DNA from: Nageia nagi
Taxonomy: Eukaryota > Pinophyta
DNA: 64,000 bases
Assembly: GCA_050084985.1 (NCBI GenBank)
Contig: JBITNC010000001.1
Span: 191,952,001-192,016,000 of the forward strand
Direction of reading: 5' to 3'
Positions 12,860 to 23,521 of this stretch are shown here, piece by piece. The translations under genes and the position numbers were made by a program. Position 1 is the stretch's first letter; each line of letters opens with the position of its first letter. The notes under the pieces were generated by a model. It was not told the origin of the DNA. It was given only the letters and a program-made list of their open reading frames with translations, and ran no database searches.

Positions 12860-15800
12860 TGTAACGCTACCTCTTAGTTCTTGATAATGTTTCCCACCTA
12901 CTCTAGACATCAAAAACCTTAAAATTTAACAACTAATTATTTTTGTTTAGTTTAAATACTCAAATGTTCTAGGAATAGATAAGGTGATCCATATGAGCAT
13001 ATCAATGTTGCTATCTAGTCAACACCCACATGGCAAGATTGGACAAATTTAGATTAGTTAATATTGATCATAATCCTTCTAGATTTCACTTCTCAATGCT
13101 CATCCCATTGGAAGATGCCACATAAGTGACCCCACCATTTCTATTCATGAATTATGCAACAAGCATTCTAGTCATGATGTATTGGTTTCCTACTCAGCAC
13201 CCAAATCATAGGCGTAGATAGATTTTCCTAGGAAATATTCCTTATGAAATGGATAAGCAACATCACTTATGGAATATTCATCATACTTCTATTTTCTAAA
13301 CTGCATGTAGTATGACTACTAGTTACCCTCATCTAGTAACCATAATTTTACAAACTGCTATCCTCATTTGATAACCTATCAAGGATATGAGACACTAGCT
13401 TACCCGTATTTATCGACTAGGCTCACCATGAACTTTGGCATCCCCATGCCAATATCATAGGGAGCCATGTGTATCGTAATAATACCCTCAAGTGGTTTGT
13501 TTAGTTTAGTAAGTTTTAAGCAATATTATAAAGATAAACCATCCCATGTTCTTGCAATCCTAGAAATAATTGATCTTGGATCAATTATTAGGGTTTTCTA
13601 GGTTTCATGCTTACTTTAAGCATCCATATGTTAAATTAATCTAAAATTCATGGCAAACAAAACATCATTTACATTTAAGATAATCAAATAATACATTCAT
13701 CAAAGTATGTAATAAGTTTCAATTCAAACTTGTTTAGGAAGTCATTAAGAATATTCAAAAGTACTAGTAATTATCCCATATGCATGATGTGATGCATAAA
13801 TTACTACTTTACAAAAGATCCACATGTAAGAAACTAATAACAAACCCTAAGTTAATAGTAAAGTCAACTACTTCTTCCAAGGAAGTGTAGCATAGAGTGG
13901 TCCATACTCAAGGAATATTCTTTTTATATCTCATTTAGTGATTTCTCCTAACAAGGGCTTGATGAATGAACTTTATATACACTTTTCCACATAGTTGAGA
14001 CAACCCATAAATTTCATCCTTGTTGACTTAATTCAATTTTTGATAAGATTGAAGTTCATGTTATCCTTTTAAGGATTATCACTTGGTCTAGGTCATCCTC
14101 AAGGATTATCTTTGAACCTCATTATTCGAACCATGTTTTACTCCTTAAGATAATTACCCAAATATATATAAGAATTCTTAAGAGCCTTTTTATTCAATGC
14201 CTTAAGCAATTATTTCTAAAAATGGGTATGATTCAAAACTCATTTCAACCATGTAATGAGTTTTCCCTAACATAATAGTGTATATCACTTACTATGTGTT
14301 ATCAAGTCAATAAATTAACTTTCCATTCATTATCTGTGAATCACAGATTATTTCACATCAAGACTAGGTTATCCTACTTGTTCCATTTACAAGTGTATAG
14401 AAACCAATAGAGTTATCTCAATCTGTTATCAATCTACACTTAGCTATAGAATGTAGGTTACTTTGCTTACTTAATTCGTATTAGATATTCTTTCTTCTTG
14501 TTGAATCAATTTACATAATATGGGTTAACTCCTTAGCTTATGATCTCTTTAAGGTCATTAGAATTTTCCCTCATAATTAAATTCATAACTATGATTTTAT
14601 TTCGTACCCTACTTTTATGGTTATTCTTAATGAGTATAGTAATTTTTCCTTTGAGTTACTATATACTAAAGTCATATGAGAAAATTTTGATAATACTATA
14701 TTCAATGCTTAAATAATTTACATTTAAAAGTAACTCATAGAGTGAAACACATCAAGCATATACTTGGATTATTACTAATATGTTTACATAGGAACCATAG
14801 GCTATCTTGACGGATATAAAAATGATAGCTCCATCTTGAACTTTATTTTAATACATGAGGGTTACAATCCTTCAAAAATGTAGGGTAGCCCTAATTTATA
14901 CATCATGAGATATGAGACACTTGATTACATAGGCGTTCCCTTGCACTAAAGTAGGGAAATTATATCATGTCATTGTAGTGATAATTGATGATCTTCATTA
15001 AGCCTTCACTCTTTGGGTGTAGCTCCTTGCCATCTTCATCTTCCATATTCTTATAAAGATCCAAGGTTCATTGATCATGAGTACTAGGAAAGGCTTATGA
15101 GTATTGAGGATTAGGAAAACCCATTTTTCTTAACCATAATGCATCTTATTTTAAATGCATCAAAATTTATTTCAACAAGTCAAATTTCCTAAAGGACCTC
15201 AGGAGGTTTTATGTTCCTTCTAGAAGTACCTTCCTTCCTTAGTCATAGGGTAAAATATTTCATTAAAAAAAAAATCATAATAATTATTCAAAAACATTCA
15301 CTTACACGCTTACTATCTCAGAATAAATCACATTTCATCTCAAACTCATTAAATTTTAAATTAGAAAATATCACTTTTACACTTATTATAAAGTATCTAA
15401 ATTTTCATTTCCTTAATAAACTTATCATAAGTTCATTTGTTGTAACTATAGTAAATGAGGAGAATTCCTATTAAAGGAAAATTTTCAAAGGAGTAGGATT
15501 AAAGTATTTTATAAAATAATTACTATACTTCCCTGTCATTTTACCCAATGATACTAGGTTTTACTTCCCTTTTAAATTAATAATTTGGAATACTTGTATT
15601 CCAGCAGAGGAATCTACAACAACTCGACATAGGTAAGGCCTTCTTATCAAAGGAGAGAAAGAGATATTTGTTGTGCGTGGGTACAATTTTTAGACCTTTT
15701 TGCACTTCTCTGATACTCCGCAAACATGGAGAATACATTTCAAAGACCTCAATGTAGTATAACCTAAGATTTCAACGTCTTCTTTATCTGAAATCAAATT

Positions 15801-17791
15801 TCTAGTTTCAGATCATGAATACTAATGGAAATTTGATTGTATGGACTCATAAATGGATGATGGGTTCACAATAGCATTCGAGAGGCATCAGATATTATTA
15901 TAAGGATACACAGAAGGTTTCATTTTATGCCCACCGTTTTTATATCCTTTCATCGAGTCCTCTTTAGGTGTTAAGACGATGCAACATTCCTTGCGCCTCA
16001 TTTAATGTGTTAGACATTAACAAGGATACAATGATTGGTATAACACAGTCCAAAGGGAAAATATAGAAAAAATGACAACGTGAAATAGTAACTGGATCGA
16101 TGGGTTCTCTCCCGATTGTATATCATTTCTTAGACCTGTTGTCTGTATGGCATCATGAACGACTCTTCTCTTCCAATAAAAAGATACACAGGGTTTCAAG
16201 AAGGTATCAATGAGCTTAGAGGTGATGAAAAGAAACTCATTCCTCAACCATAAGAGAGATGGACGATAGCTAAGAAATTTAACATGGTTTATTTCTTGAA
16301 ATATCGGCCGTAAGGAATTAATTAGGTTCATTCTTATCAAGGTTACTGATCATATCTTCTTCCAATATTGCAGACGCACACTTCATAAGATATGCAAGTG
16401 GATTATTTACTTGTGGTCATATTCCAATAGGACATGAATAATAGTATACTCATGGCATTTGAATTTAAATAATCTCTACTAGTACTTGTAATATATCAAA
16501 TTGTTATGCTATTCACATGGCCTCAAATTATATAAAATGCTTTTCTATTTAAAGTAATCCTTTTTATGATGTTTATAAACTTCACAAAATTTGTCTAATC
16601 ATTTTTCTAAATACTTACATATGGGTTGGAAAAAGTATACTACGTATTCACATGTAATAATATGAAATAGGAACAAATATTTTATGTTTCAAAAGTACAA
16701 AAGTTATATAAGACCACTAATAATAAGCCTTCTTTGCTATTATCTCAACCCTTAAATACTCAAAAAAAAGTAATACTAAAAAAAAGTATCAAATAAACTT
16801 CAAATGTTATGGCTAACCATTAGCTAAAACGAGAAAAAAAAGAGCACCTAGACACTTTGAGAAGATAATTCTTTATCCAAGGGACTCTTAGACAAAAATC
16901 TTGAAAGAAGAGAAAATGATAAGGTGGTATTTCTCTAATGGTTCCCTCTTTATTTATAGCTAAGGTTGTTATAATATTTCCAAAAATGTATTTAATCGTC
17001 CAACTCAACAATTTTTGTTCAAATGGTGTAGGCAATTTTTTTTGTGGTAGGCCTATAATAATTTTGTTTGCAAGCATTGCATCATACAAAAATAATTTGG
17101 ACCCTTTATATTATACTACAAATTATGTCCAATTATTTTATGCACCTAACAAAAATAAACAAGGTATGTGGGGATCCCATTTCCATTATTTTCACAAAAT
17201 CCCAAAAGAAACTTATAAGCTCCATAACATGAATATAAATCCTTTTAACCTTATAATTTATTTCCACCCAAATTTACTAAGATTTTAAGGTGAAAAATTT
17301 AAATTCAAATGAATGAAATATTCCTTGCCTCATTTGAAATTAGTCAATAAATTTCAAAAATGCACATCAAATTTTTAAACAATGTTTTTACCTATGATGA
17401 TCCTTTCATCCTGCAAGATAGATTTATTAGTGCACTCACATACATATAACATCAAACTTGTATATTATGTGTAATAATTATGGTCTGCATTTATATGATC
17501 TACAAAGGTTATAAGGGCTTATCAATGAATCAACGCCAATCATTTCCTCACTCTTACCAATATGTTCCTGTAACCAACTCACCCTTGGTCCCTTGGTTCT
17601 TTAACATGACTCTCCATCTTGAGTCAACTTGTAACTTATGTCATAAAATCTTGAAGCTAGCATAAATTCAATACAACTAATGGATATATCCACTCCAAAT
17701 TACTCATTTCACAACATAAATAGTCTTAATCATATTCAAATTCTCAATGGTGTTTGAGTCTTAATAAGTACAAATCGGGTGGGTCATTACA
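12860..17791 (-). repeat. 3' LTR of the chromovirus (4,932 bp)
   Basis: On the plus strand it begins TGTAACGCTACC and ends GGGTCATTACA, giving perfect 5-bp inverted ends. It matches 26,512-30,778 over about 4.3 kb; the last ~590 bp (17,201-17,791) are unique to this copy because the 5' LTR is truncated. In samples the two copies look about 80-88% identical. The part 15,600-16,340 keeps many more CpGs than its partner and contains a 107-codon minus-strand open frame (16,017-16,340) with no recognised family. An LTR of this length is far above the usual range of a few hundred bp to 2 kb. Confidence 0.85.
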
Positions 17792-17793
17792 TA

Positions 17794-17807
17794 CCACCCC
17801 CTTAAAA
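17794..17807 (-). other. Polypurine tract of the chromovirus
   Basis: The minus strand reads TTTTAAGGGGGTGG, followed by TA and the LTR start TGTAATGACCC. It marks the inner edge of the 3' LTR. Confidence 0.75.
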
Positions 17808-17869
17808 GGAATACAATCCCATGTGTTATTAAATTCAAACCATAGAGTTTAATAATTTCTTACAAAATC

Positions 17870-19268
17870 ATTCAAACAAATAAGGAAATTATTTTCTCAT
17901 GATAGATTCATCTTCCCAAGTGGAAGATGATTCATAATACTTATCCCATTGGACTAAATATTCACTAATCTCTTGACTTCTTTATTTCCTAGTTCGAACT
18001 TCAACATCTTGAGGGTATGAAAACTATAAGTCAAAAAAATCCAATACATGAGAAGGGTCAACAACATATTTTCTTAATAGAAAGATAGGAAAGACATCAT
18101 ATATTTTTGACAAACTTGGTGGCAAAGTAAGTTTGTAGGCAACTTGACTCTTCTTTTCAACTATTTCAAAAGGATCAACATATTGGGGATCCAATTTGGT
18201 AGACTTTATGGCACTTTTCATGGGTTGAAATCATAAGAATACTTTATCTCCCATAGCAAATTCTTGAGAAGTTCTCCTAATATCAACATAACTCTTTTAT
18301 CGATCGACAGCTTCCTTGAAGATTTTGTTGAATAGACTTAAGTTGCTCCTCCATTTGCTTTAACATTTCTGGATGGATCATCACTTGATCCTTTTGATTT
18401 TTTTAAGGTAAAGGAGTTATGCATCTCCTTCCATAAATATCCTCAAAAGAGGCCATTCCCAAGAATGAATGGTATTCATTATTATAGGCAAATTTGATTA
18501 AGTAGAGGTAGTCCTCCCATTTAGTCTTTTGTTCCATGCAATACATTCTAAGCATATCCTCAAGAACTCTATTCACTCATTTAGTTTTTCCATATGTATT
18601 TGGGTGATATGTTGAACTCATGTTCAATTTTATTCCCAATGCCTTATGCAATGATTTCCAACATATGGAGGTGAACTTAGAATCCCTATCTAATATGATC
18701 ACCTCAAGAAATCCATGCAATATAAAAACTTCATGGAAAATTTTATTTGACACTGTAGGGGCATTATTAGTGGTGTTTCTAAGTATAAAATGCACTACCT
18801 TGGCCAATCTATCAACCACTACCAAAATTGAGTTATGATGAAACCTGGTTTTTTGAAAACCAATAATAAAATCCATCAAAATTACCTATCATTTCTATGT
18901 AGGGATATCATGTGGATACATATGTCCACTTAGATGTTGATGTTCCAACTTCACTTTTTAACATTCAAGACATATTTCCATAAATTTTTCTATATCCCTT
19001 TTTATGCAATCCTAATAATTTTTTTTTGTTTAAGGTCTTCTCTCATCTTCGTAGCTCTTAGATGTGTTACATACGAGTGATGATTGGCTTCTTGCATGAT
19101 CAAAATTCTTAAATTTCCCTTATCTAAAATGATCAATTTGTCCTTAAAATAAATAATTCCATATTTTTCATCAAAATATTGGGATGATGGGGTATTCTTC
19201 TCTACCAATTTTTGAATAGAAATACAATATGGATCTTCTTGTTGCAAAGCCTTCACTTGGTCAAACAA
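17870..19268 (-). pseudogene. Integrase with C-terminal chromodomain, chromovirus (dead)
   Basis: Minus-strand order: zinc-binding N-terminus (19,268-19,002, then CLEC near 18,965, and KVKLEHQHLSGHM); catalytic core (18,879-18,430) with MMDFIIGFQKT, LDRDSKFTS and, where the third acidic residue belongs, GKTK followed by a stop, where the family has GQTE. The C-terminal part at 18,024-18,221 reads DPFEIVEKKSQVAYKLTLPP and LRKYVVDPSHVLDF, a signature of plant chromoviruses. Then comes a chromodomain core, EYLVQWDKYYESSSTWEDES, at about 17,895-17,960. Chromodomains direct integration to marked chromatin. Loss of the catalytic Glu and several stops make it inactive. Confidence 0.85.
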
Positions 19269-19388
19269 TTCAAATTGACTTCTTATAATGGTATTGACAT
19301 GTTGTTTATGACTTAGGGCATTTACTAACTTATTCTATTTTCCCTTAATGCATTTGATGCTGAAATCATATTTAGTTAGGAATTTTAT

Positions 19389-19906
19389 TCATTGCCTTTG
19401 CCTAACAGTTAGATTCGATTGAGTGAACAAATACTTCAAACTTTGATAATCTATTTCAAGTTTGAAGGGATTTCTCAAAAGATAATATCTCCATACCTTA
19501 AGTGCATGAACTATGACTGCCAACTCAAGATCATGAGTTGCATAATTCAACTCATGAGTTATTAGCTTTATAGAGTCAAATGCTATTAGGTTTCCATTAT
19601 GTGATAATGCACCACCCAAACCTTCTAATGAAGCATTTGTACATGCTACAAAATCATTGTGTGGATTAGGGATAGTGATAATCGATGTAGTGGTAATATT
19701 TTATTTCAAGGTTGTAAAATATTTCTCATATTTTTCTATCCATTTGAATACCTTATTCTTTTTTGAAATACTAGTTATGGGATTGGCTATTTTTGAAATT
19801 TTTTTGACAAATCTTCAATAATATCTGGCTAATCCAATCAAAATCCTTGTCTCATTCATATTTTTTTGTGCATGCCAACTCATTATTGCTTCCAATTTCT
19901 TTGGAT
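19389..19906 (-). pseudogene. C-terminal RT and RNase H of the chromovirus (dead)
   Basis: The minus strand from the insertion site reads the RT thumb/connection (GYYRRFVKKISKIANPI, about 19,785-19,835). RNase H follows at 19,650-19,389: DFVACTNASLEGLGGALSHN (first catalytic Asp replaced: family has TDAS), THELNYATHDLELAVIVHAL (E of the catalytic set kept) and LEIDYQSLKYLFTQ (family has TDHxSLKY). It joins the RT half at 23,812 once the inserted element and one copy of the CAATT duplication are discounted. Confidence 0.85.
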
Positions 19907-19911
19907 CAATT

Positions 19912-20201
19912 TGTTGGAATTATACCTTACATATCCTTAAGTCCTAAGTTAGTAGATTAATTAATTAGGACTAAGAGTATTTTCCCTAAAGTATTTCCCT
20001 AAGTATCTAGGTCTAAGTATTTATTTGTTTATTGTTATAACAAGTAATTTGTCATGTAGTGATCTAAGGGTGATACGTATAGTGTGAGTTGTTCATGAGA
20101 ATATTATTCTCAACTTATTATTTTTTCTTGTAATGGCTTTCTTAAGCCTATAAATATGTAACTCATTTTGATGAATATAGAAGAACATTTTGGTTCTCTC
20201 A
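19912..20201 (+). repeat. 5' LTR of the non-autonomous element (290 bp)
   Basis: Begins TGTTGGAATTATACC and ends TTCTCTCA. A TATA box TATAAATA lies at 20,149-20,156, leaving about 50 bp to the LTR end for R and U5. It is preceded by CAATT. Confidence 0.92.
20149..20156 (+). promoter_or_regulatory. LTR TATA box
   Basis: TATAAATA inside 'gcctataaatatg'. The same motif is conserved in the 3' LTR at 23,759-23,766. Spacing to the LTR end fits a short-R Copia promoter. Confidence 0.6.
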
Positions 20202-20203
20202 AT

Positions 20204-20215
20204 TGGTATCAGAGC
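20204..20215 (+). other. Primer-binding site (initiator tRNA-Met)
   Basis: TGGTATCAGAGC starts two bases after the 5' LTR. This is the exact 12-base complement of the plant initiator tRNA-Met 3' end used by most Copia elements. Confidence 0.9.
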
Positions 20216-20499
20216 ATAGTTGATCATAGGGTTAGAGTGGGTGAAGTCTTGAAGGATCTTATCAAGCTCCTCAAGGATTGTCATCAGAGTTATTGAGCTT
20301 GTGGATGCATTGCAAAGAATTTATCAAATTCTTACAAGTGTGAGATCCAAAGCCTCTAAAAAATTCTTGTTTCTATGGAAGCAAAGAAGCTACATAAGAT
20401 AGCTGAGAAGTGTGGGAAGATTGTCGCCATTCAAACCTACACCTTAAAGGACATGCTCTTGGAGGAAAGAGAGACAAAAAGTAGTGAGATCTACCACCT

Positions 20500-20905
20500 A
20501 AGGAGAAGCACATGGGTGCATCATTGTTCCACCATCATTTCCATGACTATTTCATTGGGTTGCAATGACTTGATTCTGTTGGATGATTCTACCAACATAA
20601 CCAGAGAAAAGAGTGCAGTCCCTAACGCAAAATCCACAAAAGGATTCGATGTCATCGCCACCATCAAATCCAAAGTGGAGGCAGCATGCAGTGGAGTGGT
20701 TTCCTATGTCGACATTCTTGCAGTTGATGCTTGGGACTCTGTTGTTGAATTGGGAGGTCCCTCTTGGACAGTGTTCCTCAAAAGGAGAGATTCCAAGATC
20801 GCAAGTTAGAGTGCCACGAACAGCAACATACTAGCCCCAACATCCAACGCTAAGGGACTTTCCACCAAAGATATGGTTGCCCTTTATTACATTTGGTGAA
20901 ATGGT
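20500..20905 (+). pseudogene. Captured class III peroxidase cDNA fragment
   Basis: Reading from 20,500: [20 protein letters not shown], which is the distal-histidine region (family: MGASLLRLHFHDCFVQG; distal His kept, catalytic Arg to His, Cys to Tyr). After a 2-nt deletion near 20,557 the frame gives [18 protein letters not shown], then [35 protein letters not shown] and [20 protein letters not shown] stop follows, then SATNSNILAPTSN and KGLSTKDMVAL, ending close to the proximal-histidine region. Class III peroxidases are secreted plant haem enzymes. The sequence runs without interruption across the usual intron sites (after HDCF, after DSVVA), so the source was probably spliced RNA. An in-frame loss of about eight codons follows APTSN. 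It cannot encode an enzyme. Confidence 0.88.
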
Positions 20906-21029
20906 TTCCATCCTATGCTGAGAGAAAAGGGAAGCCAACACTATGAGAAGAAGCCCCAAGCATCAAATTGTGAGAAGATAATTTGCTAAGGTGAGATGTA
21001 CAAACTAAACTAGTTTATTCATTTCATGG

Positions 21030-21250
21030 CCTACATGGAGAAGGAGACATTCACATGGAGGAGACATTCGCATGCTGTGATGCATGAAGGAGACATTTGC
21101 GTGCTATGACACATGGAGGAGATGTTCATGTGCTATGATGCTCATGTGGACATAAGCTAAAGGAGCTCACGTAAGCTGAAGGAGCAACGAGGCTGCATGA
21201 AGAGTCACGTGAAGAGTTACGTGAAGGAGCAAGGAGCAACCAAACCTATG
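21030..21250 (+). repeat. Degenerate short tandem repeats in the leader
   Basis: Repeats of about 30 bp of the type 'catggaggagacattcgcat' with 'gctgtgatg' or 'gctatgaca' (21,030-21,150), then shorter 'aagctgaaggagcaa' and 'cacgtgaagagt' units (21,165-21,235). It is G-richer than the surroundings. Origin unknown. Confidence 0.6.
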
Positions 21251-21629
21251 AAGGCAAAAAAAAAAATATCTGCATACTTAGTGAAGGAGGATGTGTGCTG
21301 TACGTGGAGGTGAATTGATTTGTTTGGACTACTATGACTATTCCTTGCATACAATGAAATAATGCCAATGTCTGCTAAGGAAAACTGAGTAGTTGAGAGA
21401 CTACTAATGTTTTGATTGATGAGACTACGTATTGAGAGCCTAACGTGAAGAAAAAAAAGTGAAGTCTTCTATCATTTGAATTTGAATGATCAGCCAACCA
21501 TAAAGTGAATAATAAAATGCAAAAATATATATTCCAATGAAAGGAATAATAAAGTTTGGAGAAGGTATATTTTATTTGATATTGATTTTTTAATGATGTT
21601 TGTGATGAGGGTTTATTAAATCTACACAA

Positions 21630-22391
21630 ATGGAAATGGACACCATGTATGAAAACTTGGAAGTGCCCAAGTTTGATGGACAAAATTATGCTTGGTGGAG
21701 CATAATAATGAAGACCTTGCTCAAGGCTAAGGACCTTTGGAGCATTATAGAAGATGGGTATGATGAACCTCCATCTTGGAAGTCTCTTGAAGGAGAGGAG
21801 AAAAGAGAAAAGAAGGAAAAGCAATATCAAAATTGCTTAGCTCTCATGGACTTGAGAAAAGCCATGAAAGAGAATGTTTTTCCCATCATTTCTAATTGTA
21901 AATCAGCTACAATATCTTGGAAAGCATTGAAAGATGTTTTTGATGTTAATGAATATGAAGCTTGTGTGAACAAAGAGGAACCTTGTTCTTTTGGTGAAGG
22001 CTCATGGGAAGAGGCATATATGCTTGAAGAGCCATGTTCTAAAGATCCTTTTGAAGACATGTCTTATTATGAAGAAGGCATGCATGATGATGAGTTCTTT
22101 CTTGAAGAAGATGAAGAGGAACCTTATGAAGAAGGTTGTGAGACTCTAGAAGAGAGTAATGTTGAACCTCTTATGGGATTGGAATGTTGTAATAACATTC
22201 ACATTGCTCATAAGGAGGATGATTGTTTTTACAAAGAAGCCTATGAAGAGTGTCCATTGAAGACACCATTTCAGCCATATGATGATGAATGCTTCATGGA
22301 AGAGGCATATTGTGAACCCATTATTATGATGGAGAATGAGGAGGAGCCAACCACACATTATTGGCAAGATTGCCTTTTTGACAAAGCATAA
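21630..22391 (+). CDS. Gag-head protein with acidic, Cys-rich extension (253 aa)
   Basis: Residues 7-45 are a DUF4219/Copia Gag N-terminus: FDGQNYAWW (15-23), DLW (35-37) and GY (43-44). Residues about 70-107 resemble the UBN2 Gag part (ALMDLRKAMKENVFPIISN, then SWKALKDVF), but the domain is cut short and there is no CCHC knuckle. From about residue 108 the chain is strongly acidic with repeated Cys-containing motifs (EEPCSFGEGSWEEAY, EDDCFYKEAYEECP, DDECFMEEAYCEP). The ATG at 21,630 is the first in the frame and has CAAA before it. The TAA at 22,389 is the only stop before the next ORF, which is in the same frame 30 bp on. It probably binds autonomous Copia Gag particles through its head; this is inference. 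Confidence 0.7.
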   Translation: MEMDTMYENLEVPKFDGQNYAWWSIIMKTLLKAKDLWSIIEDGYDEPPSWKSLEGEEKREKKEKQYQNCLALMDLRKAMKENVFPIISNCKSATISWKALKDVFDVNEYEACVNKEEPCSFGEGSWEEAYMLEEPCSKDPFEDMSYYEEGMHDDEFFLEEDEEEPYEEGCETLEESNVEPLMGLECCNNIHIAHKEDDCFYKEAYEECPLKTPFQPYDDECFMEEAYCEPIIMMENEEEPTTHYWQDCLFDKA

Positions 22392-22421
22392 GATGATGAC
22401 ACACTCAAGGAGGAGTGTTCC

Positions 22422-23447
22422 ATGGCTGAAAACTACTCACATGGAGTAGAGAATATTGATGAAAAGGCTAAAATAATATGGGACGATGATCTTAGAGAGG
22501 TCATTGATGAAGAAGAAATGGAGGTTATAAACTCCATGTTCATGCAAGAAGATCACTTACCAAGAGTGAATGACAAAGTATATCTCAAGAAGGAGAGAAA
22601 GAATAGTGAGATAGTACTTTGTGAAGAAGAAAAAAGCACAAAGGAGATCACCATTAGAGGTGAAAGATATTTTTATACTAATGATTTTTTTCATGAAAAC
22701 AGGTTGAAGAATCCTCAAGTTGAAATAACTTTGGAGGAAACATGCTATGAAGATAATTTCATGGAAGAAACCTTGAAGGAGAGTATTCCTTTGGTGAAGA
22801 AAATGATGGTAAAATTGGGTCATTTGGACTCAAATGATTTCTTTTGTTATACTCCTTGGAAGGAGGAAAGTGATGTAATTTGTGTGAATGACAATCATTT
22901 CATGGTTGTACAATGTGTGAAAAAGAGTGATAATTTATGTGAGGAGCAACTCAAAGTTGCATATGTAATTAGCCAATGTGTGGCCATGTATTGTCTCAAA
23001 TTGTGTGTAGACATTTGTGAGAGAGTAGTGTGGTATAATTATTATTGTGAAATGATGAGAACATACTCATGTGGAGTATGCTATGATGTAATGAATGCAA
23101 GAGCAAATGACTACTTGCAAACATGGTTTAAACACCATATAAAAAATGAGAGAGAGATGAAAGAATGGTTTAAACACCATTGTGAGAGAGATTGGTTCTT
23201 GAAAACCAATACTTATAGCATTGATGGAATGCCACTACAAGAATGGTTTGAGGACTATGAAGAAGAGAGAATATGGTTGTTGAAGACCATAAAGAATTTT
23301 GTTCAAAGGGGAGCAAATTACCAAAAAGCACTCAATCTTGGAGGAGCAACATCAACAATGGAGGAGATCCCACTTGGAGAGTGTAAGGAGTGCCACCACT
23401 TATTTCTTGAAAATTTTGATTTTCTTTTGTATGATTGGAAGAAATGA
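22422..23447 (+). CDS. Acidic, Cys/aromatic-rich protein of unknown function (341 aa)
   Basis: No family recognised. It is in the same frame as the Gag-head ORF, ten codons past its stop, so the two were probably one 606-codon ORF. The N-terminal third is acidic (IIWDDDLREVIDEEEMEVI). The middle is Cys-rich (about 12 Cys between residues 150 and 220). Residues about 234-290 hold a repeated motif (TWFKHHIKNEREMKEWFKHH, CERDWFLKT, LQEWFEDYEEERIWLLKT). The stop at 23,445 is 63 bp before the polypurine tract. There is no membrane segment or retroelement enzyme motif. Keeping a 341-codon frame in sequence this A+T-rich suggests recent coding function. Confidence 0.65.
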   Translation: MAENYSHGVENIDEKAKIIWDDDLREVIDEEEMEVINSMFMQEDHLPRVNDKVYLKKERKNSEIVLCEEEKSTKEITIRGERYFYTNDFFHENRLKNPQVEITLEETCYEDNFMEETLKESIPLVKKMMVKLGHLDSNDFFCYTPWKEESDVICVNDNHFMVVQCVKKSDNLCEEQLKVAYVISQCVAMYCLKLCVDICERVVWYNYYCEMMRTYSCGVCYDVMNARANDYLQTWFKHHIKNEREMKEWFKHHCERDWFLKTNTYSIDGMPLQEWFEDYEEERIWLLKTIKNFVQRGANYQKALNLGGATSTMEEIPLGECKECHHLFLENFDFLLYDWKK

Positions 23448-23510
23448 AAAAGGTTATGTTTCTTCCAACTTTGTGATGCTTAAGAACTCTTTCATGAGTT
23501 ACTTAGCATC

Positions 23511-23521
23511 AAAGGGGAGAA
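23511..23521 (+). other. Polypurine tract of the non-autonomous element
   Basis: AAAGGGGAGAA directly before the 3' LTR start TGTTGGAAT. Confidence 0.85.

Noticed and set aside
15211-15474. 87-codon ORF inside the long LTR
   Set aside because: Lys/Ile/Leu-rich translation of A+T-rich LTR sequence with no domain.
16017-16340. 107-codon ORF as a host gene
   Set aside because: Lies wholly in an LTR, the matching frame in the partner LTR is broken, and I recognise no family; kept only as a composition oddity.
20375-20809. 144-codon ORF as a functional peroxidase gene
   Set aside because: The frame enters peroxidase homology only after about codon 61, lacks a signal peptide and the proximal-His half, has a 2-nt deletion at the distal-His motif, and sits inside LTRs.
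21375-21830. 151-codon minus-strand ORF
   Set aside because: Antisense to the non-autonomous element's leader and Gag-head ORF; hydrophobic, low complexity, no family; the plus strand has the recognisable Gag motif.
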